Below are positions 39,988 through 49,349 of a stretch of 64,000 bases of DNA, in pieces (position 1 is the first letter of the stretch; every line of letters starts with the position of its first letter). The notes under the pieces were generated by a model, which saw nothing but the letters and a program-made list of their open reading frames with translations, did no database searches and was not told the origin of the DNA. A program made the position numbers and the translations under genes. The stretch lies in assembly GCA_958296125.1 (NCBI GenBank), contig OY282444.1, positions 5,007,266 to 5,071,265 of the forward strand, written 5' to 3'. The stretch is from an uncultured Poribacteria bacterium. Lineage in GTDB: Bacteria; Poribacteria; WGA-4E; PCPOR2b.

Positions 39988-40554
39988 CTAATGAACTAAC
40001 ATAGCCGCCCCCACAATCAACCCAATCACACAAGCAATTGCAGTTAATGTGCGCCTTTCAGCTTTGAGCGCGCGAGAGAGGGAAAAACTGTGTGTCGAGG
40101 GATTGGCATAGCTGCGAAGTTGGGGAATAAATCTAGGAACAGCCGCATAGTAGGTCTGATACGTTGTCCCACAGGATTCTCGCAAATATGCTTCTTCGGA
40201 AGCGATAATCGGCAGGTATTGAGCAAAATATCCCACCAGTAGCACAATAATCATCCAGTAAACGTTGGCAATAATGCAAACGCCGAGACTGAGTAGCAGA
40301 TTCCCCAAATAGAGCGGATTGCGGACATGGGCGTAGGGACCTGTCGTCACAAGATTGCTGGCGGCTCCCAACGTCCGCGAACGAGTCGCCCCCCCGGCAT
40401 AACCAACCGCCCACAAACGTAGGCACTCACCGAGAATCACAGGAACCGCACCAATCAACGCAGAGGTAAAGGTAGGCTGGGCAAAGTAGATTAAGATTAA
40501 TATGAACGGGATGACGGTGAGGCTGCGCAGCCGAAAAAGTATACGACCAATCAT
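39988..40554 (-). CDS. Isoprenylcysteine carboxyl methyltransferase-like membrane protein
   Basis: 188 residues with four to five membrane helices. The family core LVTTGPYAHVRNPLYLGNLL and EEAYLRESCGTTYQTYYAAV match the ICMT/PEMT phospholipid-methyltransferase superfamily, which uses S-adenosylmethionine at the membrane. Bacterial members have diverse or unknown substrates. It follows lptG by 69 bp on the same strand. A degenerate heptamer run (GTGAAAT GTAAAAC, from 40559) lies just upstream of the ATG. Confidence 0.8.
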   Translation of the reverse strand: MIGRILFRLRSLTVIPFILILIYFAQPTFTSALIGAVPVILGECLRLWAVGYAGGATRSRTLGAASNLVTTGPYAHVRNPLYLGNLLLSLGVCIIANVYWMIIVLLVGYFAQYLPIIASEEAYLRESCGTTYQTYYAAVPRFIPQLRSYANPSTHSFSLSRALKAERRTLTAIACVIGLIVGAAMLVH

Positions 40555-40623
40555 GGGTGTGAAATGTAAAACGCGACAGATCTGGCTCTCCTAGACAACT
40601 CCTGAACGTCTTATGCCTTCGGC

Positions 40624-41685
40624 TCACTTGGGCATCTTCCAGATTAGAACGCTTCCAACAATGGCATAAAGCACATTCGCACCCCAACAAGCGACAATCG
40701 ACGGCAGTTTCCCATTTTCACCGAGTCCTTCGAGGGTTGCTAACGAGATGCCCCAATACATAAAGACGAGGAAGAAGGCAACGAGCAGCCCGGCAAAAAA
40801 TCCAGCCCCACCAAAGCGAATCGAAATTGGCGCACCAATCAAAATGACAACAAATGCCGCAAAGGGATATGCTATTTTATGGTGCATTTTGACCTCCTCG
40901 CGCCGTGTCGTCTGCCCTGCGATTTGTTTGTATTTAATTTGCCGCTGCAGCTCTCCAATCGTCATCGCCCGGAGGTCTTTATTGCTGCCCGCAAAGCGTT
41001 CCGGTTCCTCTGATCGCTCAATCTGCTTGGTTACAAACGGTTCAAAGGTGCTTTCGGACGTGCCCTCAAAACGACGGACATATCCCTTCGATAAATGCCA
41101 CTGTTTCGGCGACCACGTGGCAGCATTTGCAAAGATCAACCGCGTGACCGTGTCATTCTGATCCAACTCATAAATCGTCATTCGATCGATGGTTTCGTTT
41201 TCCAAATCAAGATTTTGGATGTAGAACAATCGATTGTGTTGCCCTTTGAAGAAAACATTTCGACTGCGACGCAAGCGAATTTTCTTCTGCAACTGATTTG
41301 CGCGATGGTAGGCAGGTGAAGCAACGAGATTATAGAAAGCCACAAAGGCTAGGCAGATCAGGAATATGGATGCGAGAATCGGGATGAGAAGGCGATAAAT
41401 GCTAACACCAGCGGTCTGCATCGCAGCGAGTTCGTTGTTTTGCACCTTGCGCCCGAAAACGAAGAAAACGGCGAGAAAACTCGCCAACGGAACCACCTCA
41501 ATAATCCGTCGAGGAGCTTGGAAGAGCACAATCTGGACCGCGGTGAGATAGGAAACGCTCTCATCAAAACGCTTAATATCTTTATCGAGTAATCGAACAA
41601 TAATTACCAACGCGATGAAAAAGGCAAGTGCCGATGCAAATATTCTAAGATATTCGGTTAAAATATGTCGCTCAAGGATTTTCAT
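40624..41685 (-). CDS. lptG: LPS export ABC transporter permease LptG-like
   Basis: 353 residues from MKILERHILTEYLRIFASAL; the frame is open 27 codons upstream. LptF and LptG form the inner-membrane channel that extracts lipopolysaccharide for transport to the outer membrane. Three N-terminal helices, a periplasmic jellyroll domain (about 130-255) and three C-terminal helices are visible, with the coupling-helix region NNELAAMQTAGVS. It is the second member of an lptF-lptG pair; the partner is about 7.7 kb upstream, beyond the restriction island. Confidence 0.87.
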   Translation of the reverse strand: MKILERHILTEYLRIFASALAFFIALVIIVRLLDKDIKRFDESVSYLTAVQIVLFQAPRRIIEVVPLASFLAVFFVFGRKVQNNELAAMQTAGVSIYRLLIPILASIFLICLAFVAFYNLVASPAYHRANQLQKKIRLRRSRNVFFKGQHNRLFYIQNLDLENETIDRMTIYELDQNDTVTRLIFANAATWSPKQWHLSKGYVRRFEGTSESTFEPFVTKQIERSEEPERFAGSNKDLRAMTIGELQRQIKYKQIAGQTTRREEVKMHHKIAYPFAAFVVILIGAPISIRFGGAGFFAGLLVAFFLVFMYWGISLATLEGLGENGKLPSIVACWGANVLYAIVGSVLIWKMPK

Positions 41686-41783
41686 ACTAAATAGGACTTG
41701 AAATTTATGGGGAATTATTAAACCAATGATGCGAGTTTCGCGCAAGCTGCTAGGTTTTGTTGACATTTTACCGTAACTAGAAG

Positions 41784-44700
41784 CTACACCGCAACTCCAT
41801 AAATGCTATCATCCTCCCCGTAGTAAGACTCATAAATGTGCTGATAGACCGCCTCGCATCTCTGATCATATATCTTCGGCGTATAACATTCGGGTAGTTC
41901 ATCAAGAATAGCTTCAACAGTGACCCTGACTGCAGCGCGTGATTGTTGCCGTTTGCGCCAATCTAAAACCAACTTCCCTTGTTTGAGCGTCTCAAGCAAC
42001 TTTTTCGAGACAGCTTTCACCTCATCTCTCTCTGCTTCCGTCAACTCAAGTTCAGCTAGCGCAGGTCGAGTCAGCAGGTCAAATACCGTCAATTCTTCCT
42101 CAGAGAGTTGCTCAACAATCGTGCGTTGTTCCTCCGTGTTAAGTTCCTCAATCAACGCAAGTAGTTTCTCCCGGACCAGCGTAGCGTCAACAGAACCTGC
42201 GTTATATTCCGTTATCATCTGCTCGAATTTCTCCTGATAATCCATTCGGGTTTTGTTGAGCCGCATCATCTGGGATAGCTGCTTATTTATTCTACCCCTC
42301 AGTTTTTCTACCTCAATCTGTTTGTGTTGTGTCTTGAACCTTTCCCGGAGCCGCTCGCAGTCAATCTGACTCAAATCAATCATCTGATTCGTTTCATAAT
42401 CCCCAGCTGCCTCCATTATATAACCCGTCGGCATGATTGACCTATCTAGTAAGTCTTCGATCTCCTCCCTCACATCAGAGGGATCTACCGATGGGATTAA
42501 GGTTCTGATACGCTGCGCGATGATATTGATGAGGGAGCAGATTCCCCTGAATTTATTTGCCGCGGCATCGGGTAGAATCGCTTTGTATCGCTTAAAGATG
42601 TTTTCTGCGCGTTGCAGATACCCCTGTTTGGTCTTATCGTTGATTAATATGCTATTTACAGCTTCCTCGATCCCCTGGATCCGTTCAAAGGTTTTCGGTT
42701 CCGCTGCTTCAATTGTGGGGAGATCCACGCCGAGATTCGCACAAAACGCTTTGACCTCGTCAATCTCCTCTCTGAGCTGCTTGACAAGTTCTGACTTATT
42801 CCGAATCGGGTTACTGCCTTCCTCATCGGTGCCTTCTGCATAAATCGCCAATGCCCGCTCCAGATCTCGGAAGATACCGATATAATCGACAATCAAGCCG
42901 TTGACTTTATCTCCAAAGACGCGGTTCGCTCTAGCGATTGTCTGCATCAAGGTATGATTTCGCTGCGGTTTGTCCAAGTAAATCGTCGAACAGGATGGCA
43001 CATCAAAGCCGGTCATCCACATCGCGCAGACGAAAACGATACGGAACGGATCGTCAGGGGCTTTGAATTTGGTATCCAAATCCTGATCTTTCATGCGTTT
43101 CCGGTGCGGAAGGATGTCCACCCCCTTCGCTCTCAGATCGTCAATCTCATTCTGTGACTGAGAAACCACCACCGCCATATCGGTCTGATCCATATACTGG
43201 ATCTTTGCCTGAAGGGGCTCACGCTCATCAACTTCAGCGGTGTTCTGTAATTCTATCTCCAACCTCTCACGGTAATCTTTCCAATGTTTCTGCACCTTGT
43301 CATACGTCTTGACAGCGGTGGCTTTGTCTATCGAGATGACCATCGCCTTGCCCCGATATCCTCGTCCCATAAAGTGTGAGACAATATCTCTCGCGACATC
43401 TTCCAAGCGTTCCTCCCGCGTGATGACATGGTATTGTCTGGCAAACTCCCGCTCAATCCTGTTTTCCTGTGTTTCGTCAAGTGTCGCCGCCTCAAGAATC
43501 TGATCAAATTCTTCGTTTAGGTCCACGTTGTTCAATAGCACTGGGGAGACCCGATTCTCATAATAGAGAGGGACGGTTGCGCCATCCTCAACTGACTGCT
43601 TGAAATCATAAGTCGAGACATACTCCCCGAAAACCTCCCGCGTCTTTTCTTCGCCGGCGATTAATGGGGTGCCCGTGAACGCGATAAATGCAGCGTTGGG
43701 GAGTGCTGTCCGCATGTTCAACGCCAATGTGTGATACTGGCTGCGATGAGATTCGTCAGTGATGACGATGATATCTGACCGATCTGAGAGAACAGGATGT
43801 TTCTCACCTTCCTTCGTTTGGAACTTCTGGATGAGGGTAAAGATGTAGCGATGATCTTCGCCCAAGAGTTGTCGGAGATGCTCCACCCGTTCCGCATGGA
43901 CCTCTTGCTGAGCGACAACCCCCCTACAATCTGCAAAGTTTTTATAGATCTGATTGTCCAATTCTTTGCGGTCTGTTACGATAACAAATGTCCAGTTGCC
44001 CGGCATCTTCCTCAATACCTTCTGGGCAAAGAAAATCATCGAGATACTCTTTCCTGAGCCTTGCGTATGCCAGAAGACACCGAGCTTCCCCTGATTCGAT
44101 TTGATATGTCCGAGCCCTTCAATCGCGTTGTTCACTCCGAGATATTGGTGGTTCTTGGCGAAAATCTTGATAAGTGCGCCCTGCGCTTCCGTGAACAGTG
44201 TGAAGTTCTCAATGATGTCCAACAACCGATCGTGATCGCAGATACCTCTTAAGGTCGTCTCCAGCGAAACTGCCCCCAGCTCATCTTCACTCCCAATCCG
44301 TTTCCACTCGGTGAAGTGCTCCCAACTAGCTGTTAGGCTGCCGACCCTGCTCTCTGAGCCGTTAGAGAGAATAATCAGCGCGTTGTGCCAGAATAGGTGA
44401 GGGATTGTGTCCTTGTAGTCCCTGAGGTTGTCGTGATATGCAGAGTAAACGTTCTCGTCAATCCGTTTGAACTCCATCAGCACCAGCGGTAAACCGTTGA
44501 TAAAACCGATTGCGTCGGGTCTTCGAGTGTACATCTCGCCGGTAATCCAGAGCTGCGATGCCAAAAAGAACTCGTTGTTCTCCGGATTCTCCCAGTCAAT
44601 CACCTTCAGGTCTTCGACAGTGTCACCCTCGTCCTCTGAGTCAGTAACCGTAACTTTCACACCGTCTTTTAGTAGATGATAAAGCTCCCAATTGGCTTCG

Positions 44701-44963
44701 ACGAGGCTCATCGCTGCACGGGAACGGGTCAGCACCTCAATCACTTCATCGATCGCCGTATTGGACGCATCGGGGTTGAGCCGCTCAAGGGCAGCGTGTA
44801 ACCTCATTGTCAAAACCACTTCGTCCTTGTGCTCTCTGCCGAGCGAACTACCACCCCCCTGATCGAATTCGCTATAACAGTTCAGCGTCTCCCACCCCAT
44901 TCCTGCGAGCAGGGCGATTGCGGGTTGTTCAACAAGTTCGTCTTCACTGTATGGGTTCTGCAT
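41784..44963 (-). CDS. hsdR: Type I restriction enzyme R subunit
   Basis: 1059 residues. It is the translocase and nuclease subunit. N-terminal PD-(D/E)xK-type nuclease residues lie in RPDAIGFINGLPLVLMEFKR. Walker A FWHTQGSGKSIS, the DEAD-like box VITDESHRSQ, and helicase motif VI QTIARANRVFGD follow, and then a long helical C-terminal domain. Length and motifs look complete. It begins seven bases after the truncated PIN gene and is the last gene of the hsd operon. Confidence 0.95.
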   Translation of the reverse strand: MQNPYSEDELVEQPAIALLAGMGWETLNCYSEFDQGGGSSLGREHKDEVVLTMRLHAALERLNPDASNTAIDEVIEVLTRSRAAMSLVEANWELYHLLKDGVKVTVTDSEDEGDTVEDLKVIDWENPENNEFFLASQLWITGEMYTRRPDAIGFINGLPLVLMEFKRIDENVYSAYHDNLRDYKDTIPHLFWHNALIILSNGSESRVGSLTASWEHFTEWKRIGSEDELGAVSLETTLRGICDHDRLLDIIENFTLFTEAQGALIKIFAKNHQYLGVNNAIEGLGHIKSNQGKLGVFWHTQGSGKSISMIFFAQKVLRKMPGNWTFVIVTDRKELDNQIYKNFADCRGVVAQQEVHAERVEHLRQLLGEDHRYIFTLIQKFQTKEGEKHPVLSDRSDIIVITDESHRSQYHTLALNMRTALPNAAFIAFTGTPLIAGEEKTREVFGEYVSTYDFKQSVEDGATVPLYYENRVSPVLLNNVDLNEEFDQILEAATLDETQENRIEREFARQYHVITREERLEDVARDIVSHFMGRGYRGKAMVISIDKATAVKTYDKVQKHWKDYRERLEIELQNTAEVDEREPLQAKIQYMDQTDMAVVVSQSQNEIDDLRAKGVDILPHRKRMKDQDLDTKFKAPDDPFRIVFVCAMWMTGFDVPSCSTIYLDKPQRNHTLMQTIARANRVFGDKVNGLIVDYIGIFRDLERALAIYAEGTDEEGSNPIRNKSELVKQLREEIDEVKAFCANLGVDLPTIEAAEPKTFERIQGIEEAVNSILINDKTKQGYLQRAENIFKRYKAILPDAAANKFRGICSLINIIAQRIRTLIPSVDPSDVREEIEDLLDRSIMPTGYIMEAAGDYETNQMIDLSQIDCERLRERFKTQHKQIEVEKLRGRINKQLSQMMRLNKTRMDYQEKFEQMITEYNAGSVDATLVREKLLALIEELNTEEQRTIVEQLSEEELTVFDLLTRPALAELELTEAERDEVKAVSKKLLETLKQGKLVLDWRKRQQSRAAVRVTVEAILDELPECYTPKIYDQRCEAVYQHIYESYYGEDDSIYGVAV

Positions 44964-44969
44964 AGTTAT

Positions 44970-45083
44970 TTACTTTCGGAGCAGATTATTAGCGAGGTTT
45001 CTTCTCCGAATCAATGCGCGAAGAAAGATATTCGTGTCGAACGTTACGCGGTAAACGCGCCACCGGCGTTCAGGTTCATTCAT
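44970..45083 (-). pseudogene. Truncated PIN-domain toxin (VapC-like)
   Basis: 37 codons from an ATG that overlaps the preceding VapB-like gene by eight bases, as in intact toxin-antitoxin pairs. It reads YRVTFDTNIFLRALI then RRRNLANNLL: the N-terminal strand and first catalytic aspartate of a PIN ribonuclease. It stops at TAA seven bases before hsdR. About 100 residues, including the other catalytic acids, are missing, so it cannot be an active nuclease. Confidence 0.7.
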
Positions 45084-45306
45084 GTCTTACCTCTGCCAGT
45101 GCCGCATCAAGATCCCGCATTACTTCGTCGTCCGGTGTGTCGGCAAAGGCATTGTGGAACTGCGCGACGATGCTTTCCCATTCTTCCCGCCATGCCGTCA
45201 AGTCCGTTTCAAGGGATTTACGCAATTTTTCACGTTCTACTTGCGATAGTTTTTCAATGAGTGGCAACAGTTTTTCGAGGGTAATCGGTTCCGCAATTTG
45301 AATCAT
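45076..45306 (-). CDS. VapB-like antitoxin
   Basis: 76 residues, start chosen at MIQIAEPITLEKLLPLIEKL, with AAAGGAG upstream; a longer frame starts 18 codons earlier inside hsdS. It is acidic and helical, with the LEKLLPLIEKLSQVEREKL pattern often found in antitoxins of PIN-toxin pairs. It overlaps the truncated toxin gene. With the toxin broken it is probably an orphan antitoxin. Confidence 0.65.
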   Translation of the reverse strand: MIQIAEPITLEKLLPLIEKLSQVEREKLRKSLETDLTAWREEWESIVAQFHNAFADTPDDEVMRDLDAALAEVRHE

Positions 45307-45325
45307 CTTAATACACTCACTCCTT

Positions 45326-46516
45326 TCAGTCAACATCAATGTCAAATACGGATACGTCAATCTCGCCGGAGATGAGTTTGGGGAGCAGGAGATCGCGGGT
45401 TTGACGGAGGTTTTGCTTTCGCTTATCTAACTTGTAAGTAAGTTGTATCATCGATTTGATAAATTCACTAAATTGTTCACAGATTACAGCAGGAGACAAG
45501 AGGAGTTCTTTGCTCATAAATTCGGGCCAGTGTCCCTTGTAATCATTCAACTCAACTAAATCTTTGGTTGCCCAGTGAAGCCAATAGATACTTCGCTGCT
45601 TTTCAGGATGGGGAAGAAATGGAAGTACATTCTGTATAGCAGAAAAAGGAAACTGGACTATTCGTTGATAACAAGTATGGTTTGCAAAAACTATGATCGG
45701 TTCATCTTCACTCGCAATCACACCAGGAAGATCATTATGATAACCAATAATGCCCGATTGTCCTTGATCTAACACGGGAATACTTCCTGCCTGCTCAACT
45801 GTTTTCTGATTGTACTTTTTGCCTGATTGAACCCGTTTTACAATTTGTTCAGTCCTCACTACCTCCCACCCCTGCGGTATCAAGCCCAATTCTGACTCTA
45901 TCATCGGCACCTGCTCATGTCCCGGGAAGCGGAATTCGACAAACCATTCTCGGTAGATTGCACTCGCCATCTCCTCAAGGATTTTGATGCGGCGGGTGTT
46001 GTTCTCAATTAGGTCGTCGTAGGTGCTGAGGATTGTGGCGATTTTGCGTTGGGTATTCAACGACGGTGCAAAAAACTCAAAGGATAACAACTTCTCTACA
46101 CTCAGATTATCTTGTGTTGTGCCCTGTGATATGTTCTGCATCTGCAATTTGATGAAGTCAATGTAATATTTAATATAGCTTACGTCAGCCTTCTCAGGAT
46201 TCGCAATGAAACCAACGACACTATCTGGAAAACATGCCTTGATTTTCAGAATCGCAGTTTCTGCGATATTAGCAGCAATCGTGATGCAAAGTGTACCGGG
46301 CTTCCACAATTTGCTCTGAGCTAGTCCCTTTTCGTTGTAGGTTTTCTTAGGTTCTGATAAATAGAGATCGGCAGACTTAATATCCCCTGTTTCAAATAAT
46401 GGATAGGGGCCACCGTAGAGAGCAGGATCATTTCTTGGACGACTTCGGGACCTTCCACGCCCAACAAAGCCGAGTTGATCCAAACGAAAAGGGTTCCAAT
46501 CTTCACGTTGTACCAT
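45326..46516 (-). CDS. hsdS: Type I restriction specificity subunit
   Basis: 396 residues from ATG 46516, which has GGAGGAG at ideal spacing; a 20-codon longer frame lacks one. Two target-recognition domains (about 10-165 and 215-365) are each followed by the conserved helical spacer: LNTQRKIATILSTYDDLIEN with IYREWFVEFRFPG, and KLDKRKQNLRQTRDLLLPKL. It sets the DNA sequence read by the HsdMSR complex. It is separated from hsdM by the TIR and membrane-protein genes. Confidence 0.93.
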   Translation of the reverse strand: MVQREDWNPFRLDQLGFVGRGRSRSRPRNDPALYGGPYPLFETGDIKSADLYLSEPKKTYNEKGLAQSKLWKPGTLCITIAANIAETAILKIKACFPDSVVGFIANPEKADVSYIKYYIDFIKLQMQNISQGTTQDNLSVEKLLSFEFFAPSLNTQRKIATILSTYDDLIENNTRRIKILEEMASAIYREWFVEFRFPGHEQVPMIESELGLIPQGWEVVRTEQIVKRVQSGKKYNQKTVEQAGSIPVLDQGQSGIIGYHNDLPGVIASEDEPIIVFANHTCYQRIVQFPFSAIQNVLPFLPHPEKQRSIYWLHWATKDLVELNDYKGHWPEFMSKELLLSPAVICEQFSEFIKSMIQLTYKLDKRKQNLRQTRDLLLPKLISGEIDVSVFDIDVD

Positions 46517-46645
46517 GCCATCTCCTCCAAAATCGCCGCTATATTTTGTCTGAATCGCGGACTGGCGCGGATTCATGGATTTCGAGATTGTTTGTGGGGA
46601 TGTTCATCGGTTCTTATCCGCGTTCTCTGTGTAAATCATGGAATT

Positions 46646-47098
46646 TCATCGCAGGAATAGGTAGATTCCGATAAGTAATACCGCCCCAAAAATAAAGAAA
46701 AAGATGGTAGGGACAAGGGTTTCAACGACAGTCAACTTCCAATATTTGTTCGGGTTCTCTCCTTTTCCAAGTAATTCCCATTCCCGCTTAAAAAAAGGGT
46801 AAGCGAGTTTTTCTTCTAACTCGTGTAAGGGTTTAAATTTACCGGAATTTAGCTGGCGATAGGAACGGATGTGAATGTACCAAGCGACTGCGAGTGATGT
46901 GCCCAATAGTCCGAAGCCTACCATCAGGCCGCCAAGCGGCACTCCATTTCGGAGTTGTAGGAGTGCCGAAAAGAGCACAGATAGCCCTGACATGAGTAAA
47001 AGATAAAAACGGTTTGTTGTCCCTCGTTGCCTACTAACGCTGTCAGCAAGCCCTGCGTGAAGTTTGTAGATTTCTAGTAACTCCTGTTTTTCGTCCAT
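46646..47098 (-). CDS. Three-helix membrane protein paired with TIR protein (RipA/SLATT-like)
   Basis: 150 residues: a short helical cytoplasmic N-terminus (1-30), membrane helices at about 31-49 and 54-75, a charged helical loop (78-125) and a third helix at about 128-149. The sequence resembles small membrane proteins annotated as RipA-family octameric membrane proteins, and the layout recalls SLATT proteins, which are proposed pore-forming effectors. It starts 25 bp inside the TIR gene, so the two are translationally coupled. The inference is that it acts as membrane-disrupting effector or anchor for TIR signalling. Function is not established. Confidence 0.7.
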   Translation of the reverse strand: MDEKQELLEIYKLHAGLADSVSRQRGTTNRFYLLLMSGLSVLFSALLQLRNGVPLGGLMVGFGLLGTSLAVAWYIHIRSYRQLNSGKFKPLHELEEKLAYPFFKREWELLGKGENPNKYWKLTVVETLVPTIFFFIFGAVLLIGIYLFLR

Positions 47099-47511
47099 GT
47101 TCGTGTAACCTCCCTAATGGCAGAAACAATGCTTTCTCTATTCCACTTAACGGTTTTATCGGCGACTTCCTTTACTTTCGCAGATGTCCTTTTGCTTCCC
47201 CGTGGTTGAATGGCAATAATCGGCTTTCGGGTGCGGAACTCCTTTTGAGCAATATCAATTTCTTTGTCTATCCATTTGCTGTAAGTTGCGTAAACCCCCG
47301 CCAATATCAGAACAACACTGCTGGGGCTTATCTTCTGCTTTATGGCATTATAGAGTTCCTCGTCTGTTCCGTGAGTATGTAATGGATCGTCCTTGGGAAC
47401 AGAGTAGTTGCGATAGGAAAAATATCGTCTTGCGTCCAGCAACTTGACAAGCCTCTTATATTCATCGTCATAAGTCCAAGAGTGACCAATAAATAGATTA
47501 TATTTCTTCAT
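47074..47511 (-). CDS. ThsB-like TIR-domain protein (DUF1863 type)
   Basis: 145 residues behind AGGAGG. It resembles the TIR-like sensor of Thoeris systems: NLFIGHSWTYDDEYKRLVKL, FSYRNYSVPKDDPLH, and SVVLILAGVYATYSKWIDKE, where E84 lies at the position of the catalytic glutamate of NAD-using TIR domains. In Thoeris, ThsB detects phage and makes a cyclic ADP-ribose-type signal for ThsA. No ThsA is present; the overlapping gene encodes a small membrane protein instead. It lies 175 bp after hsdM within the type I restriction locus. Confidence 0.85.
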   Translation of the reverse strand: MKKYNLFIGHSWTYDDEYKRLVKLLDARRYFSYRNYSVPKDDPLHTHGTDEELYNAIKQKISPSSVVLILAGVYATYSKWIDKEIDIAQKEFRTRKPIIAIQPRGSKRTSAKVKEVADKTVKWNRESIVSAIREVTRTWTKNRSY

Positions 47512-47686
47512 GATCCAAACCTCCTATTGAGATTAGGCAGCAGTTTGTGGCAATTCCCACACTTCTTCCGGTCTTCCGGTTTTCTTCCCTGCGCTATTAT
47601 ACTCTATACCTCTAAAACCAGCACAACATTTTCTCTGAAGATGAAGCATTGGGATTAAGAAACCTGAGTATCCTGATTCTGACAAT

Positions 47687-49276
47687 TTACACCGCTTCAT
47701 CCAAAATCATCGTTACATTCTCAGTGATCCGCTCTTCCAACTGATGCGCCTCGGCGTTCAGGGCCGCTAGTTCTTCGTTGAGTTCTCTCAACCGTTCTGC
47801 GAAATCAAACGCATCCACCTCCCGGTCTGCGACCCCGACATATCGCCCCGGATTCAGACTCCACCTTTGCGCCTCGATCTCCGCAATCGTAGCCACTTTG
47901 CAAAGCCCGGGCACATCAACGTATACGCCATCGGGGAATGTCGTCGCCATCAATTCTGCACTGTCCTGCTGGTTTTCAGGAGTTTCGCCCCGATACACCC
48001 TCGCAATGTTGGACAGGAACTCTATTTGCTGCGGTGTGAATTCCCGATGCGCCCGATCAACCTGATGGTAAAGATGGCGGGCATCAATAAACAACACCTG
48101 ATCCCCTCGTTCACTCTGCCGTTTGGCGTTGTCGAAGAACCAGAGGGTGCAGGGCAGCGTAACAGTATAGAAGAAGTTGGATGAGATACTCACCATCACA
48201 TCAACGGTGCGGGATTCGATAATCTGCCGCCGGATCTCCAACTCAGAGGCGCGGGCATCGGCGGCGGAATTCGCCATGACAAAGCCCGCTCGTCCGGAAA
48301 GATTGAGTGCGCTGCAGAAGAGTTGAATCCAAAGATAGTTGGCGTTATCCACGCGGGGCATTCCGAACGGGAATCGCGGGTCATCCTTAATGCGTTCCCT
48401 ATCCACCCGATCCACATTGAAGGGTGGGTTTGCCATCACGAAGTCGAATTTGCCCACGCACCGATGCGGATCTTCGTAGTAGCTGTTCGCTTGCCGTATA
48501 TCACCTTCCAGTCCGTGGACAGCGAGGTTCATCTTGCAGAGCCGAATGGTCTCCGCGGTCCGTTCAGCACCGTAAATGCTGGGCGGAGCGTCCCCATTCT
48601 TCCCCGTTCCGGGAGTTTTCAATCTGTGGTTACGAACAAACTCAGCACTTTGGACAAACATACCGCCGGAACCGCAGGCTGGGTCCAAAATTCGTCCTTG
48701 AAACGGTTGGAGAATCTCGACGATTAACTTTACGAGCGAGGTCGGTGTGAAGAATTCGCCGCCCCGTTGCCCCTCTGCCATGGCAAAGTTGCCCAAGAAA
48801 TACTCGTAGATTTTGCCGAAGGCATCCCCCTCAATGTCCATGGGGATCTGCGCCATAGTGCGGAGCAGCTCGATGAGGACACTCTTTTCGAGTCGGTTGT
48901 AGGTCTTGGGCAAAACGCCGTTAAGTCCGCTGTTTTTTGCCTCAACCGCCTTCATCGCATCGGTGATAGCCTGTGCAATGTCCTCGCTCTCTGGTCGGTC
49001 CAATAGGTAGTGAAAACGTGCCTCCTCTGGAAGGTAGAAGACACCACGGGCTTGATACTCAGCTCTCTGGTTTGTGCTTCTGCTGCGCCTTCTACTGATG
49101 GATACCGTCTGGTTGATTTCCTGCTCCGCGAGCGTGAATTTGTGGTCCGCATACCGCAAGAATATCAGACCCAATACGGGCGTTGAATACTCAGATGCCC
49201 GAAGCCGTGAGTTTGCCCTCAACTCATCTGCCATTGACCATAGGCGATTTTCAATACCACTCTGAATTATACTCAA
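47687..49276 (-). CDS. hsdM: Type I restriction-modification methyltransferase subunit
   Basis: 529 residues from TTG 49276, which has GGAGG six bases upstream and begins [18 protein letters not shown] as expected for HsdM; the longer frame to 49618 runs into lptF and is not the start. The N-terminal helical domain is followed by the N6-adenine methyltransferase core: SAM-binding [13 protein letters not shown] and catalytic NPPF in [13 protein letters not shown]. It is the first gene of the hsd operon. Confidence 0.95.
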   Translation of the reverse strand: MSIIQSGIENRLWSMADELRANSRLRASEYSTPVLGLIFLRYADHKFTLAEQEINQTVSISRRRSRSTNQRAEYQARGVFYLPEEARFHYLLDRPESEDIAQAITDAMKAVEAKNSGLNGVLPKTYNRLEKSVLIELLRTMAQIPMDIEGDAFGKIYEYFLGNFAMAEGQRGGEFFTPTSLVKLIVEILQPFQGRILDPACGSGGMFVQSAEFVRNHRLKTPGTGKNGDAPPSIYGAERTAETIRLCKMNLAVHGLEGDIRQANSYYEDPHRCVGKFDFVMANPPFNVDRVDRERIKDDPRFPFGMPRVDNANYLWIQLFCSALNLSGRAGFVMANSAADARASELEIRRQIIESRTVDVMVSISSNFFYTVTLPCTLWFFDNAKRQSERGDQVLFIDARHLYHQVDRAHREFTPQQIEFLSNIARVYRGETPENQQDSAELMATTFPDGVYVDVPGLCKVATIAEIEAQRWSLNPGRYVGVADREVDAFDFAERLRELNEELAALNAEAHQLEERITENVTMILDEAV

Positions 49277-49349
49277 ATTTAACCTCCAATTACTGTGACT
49301 AGGCGAATAGCAACGACAGATTTCGCTATACTGAAGCGAAGGTTCCGCC

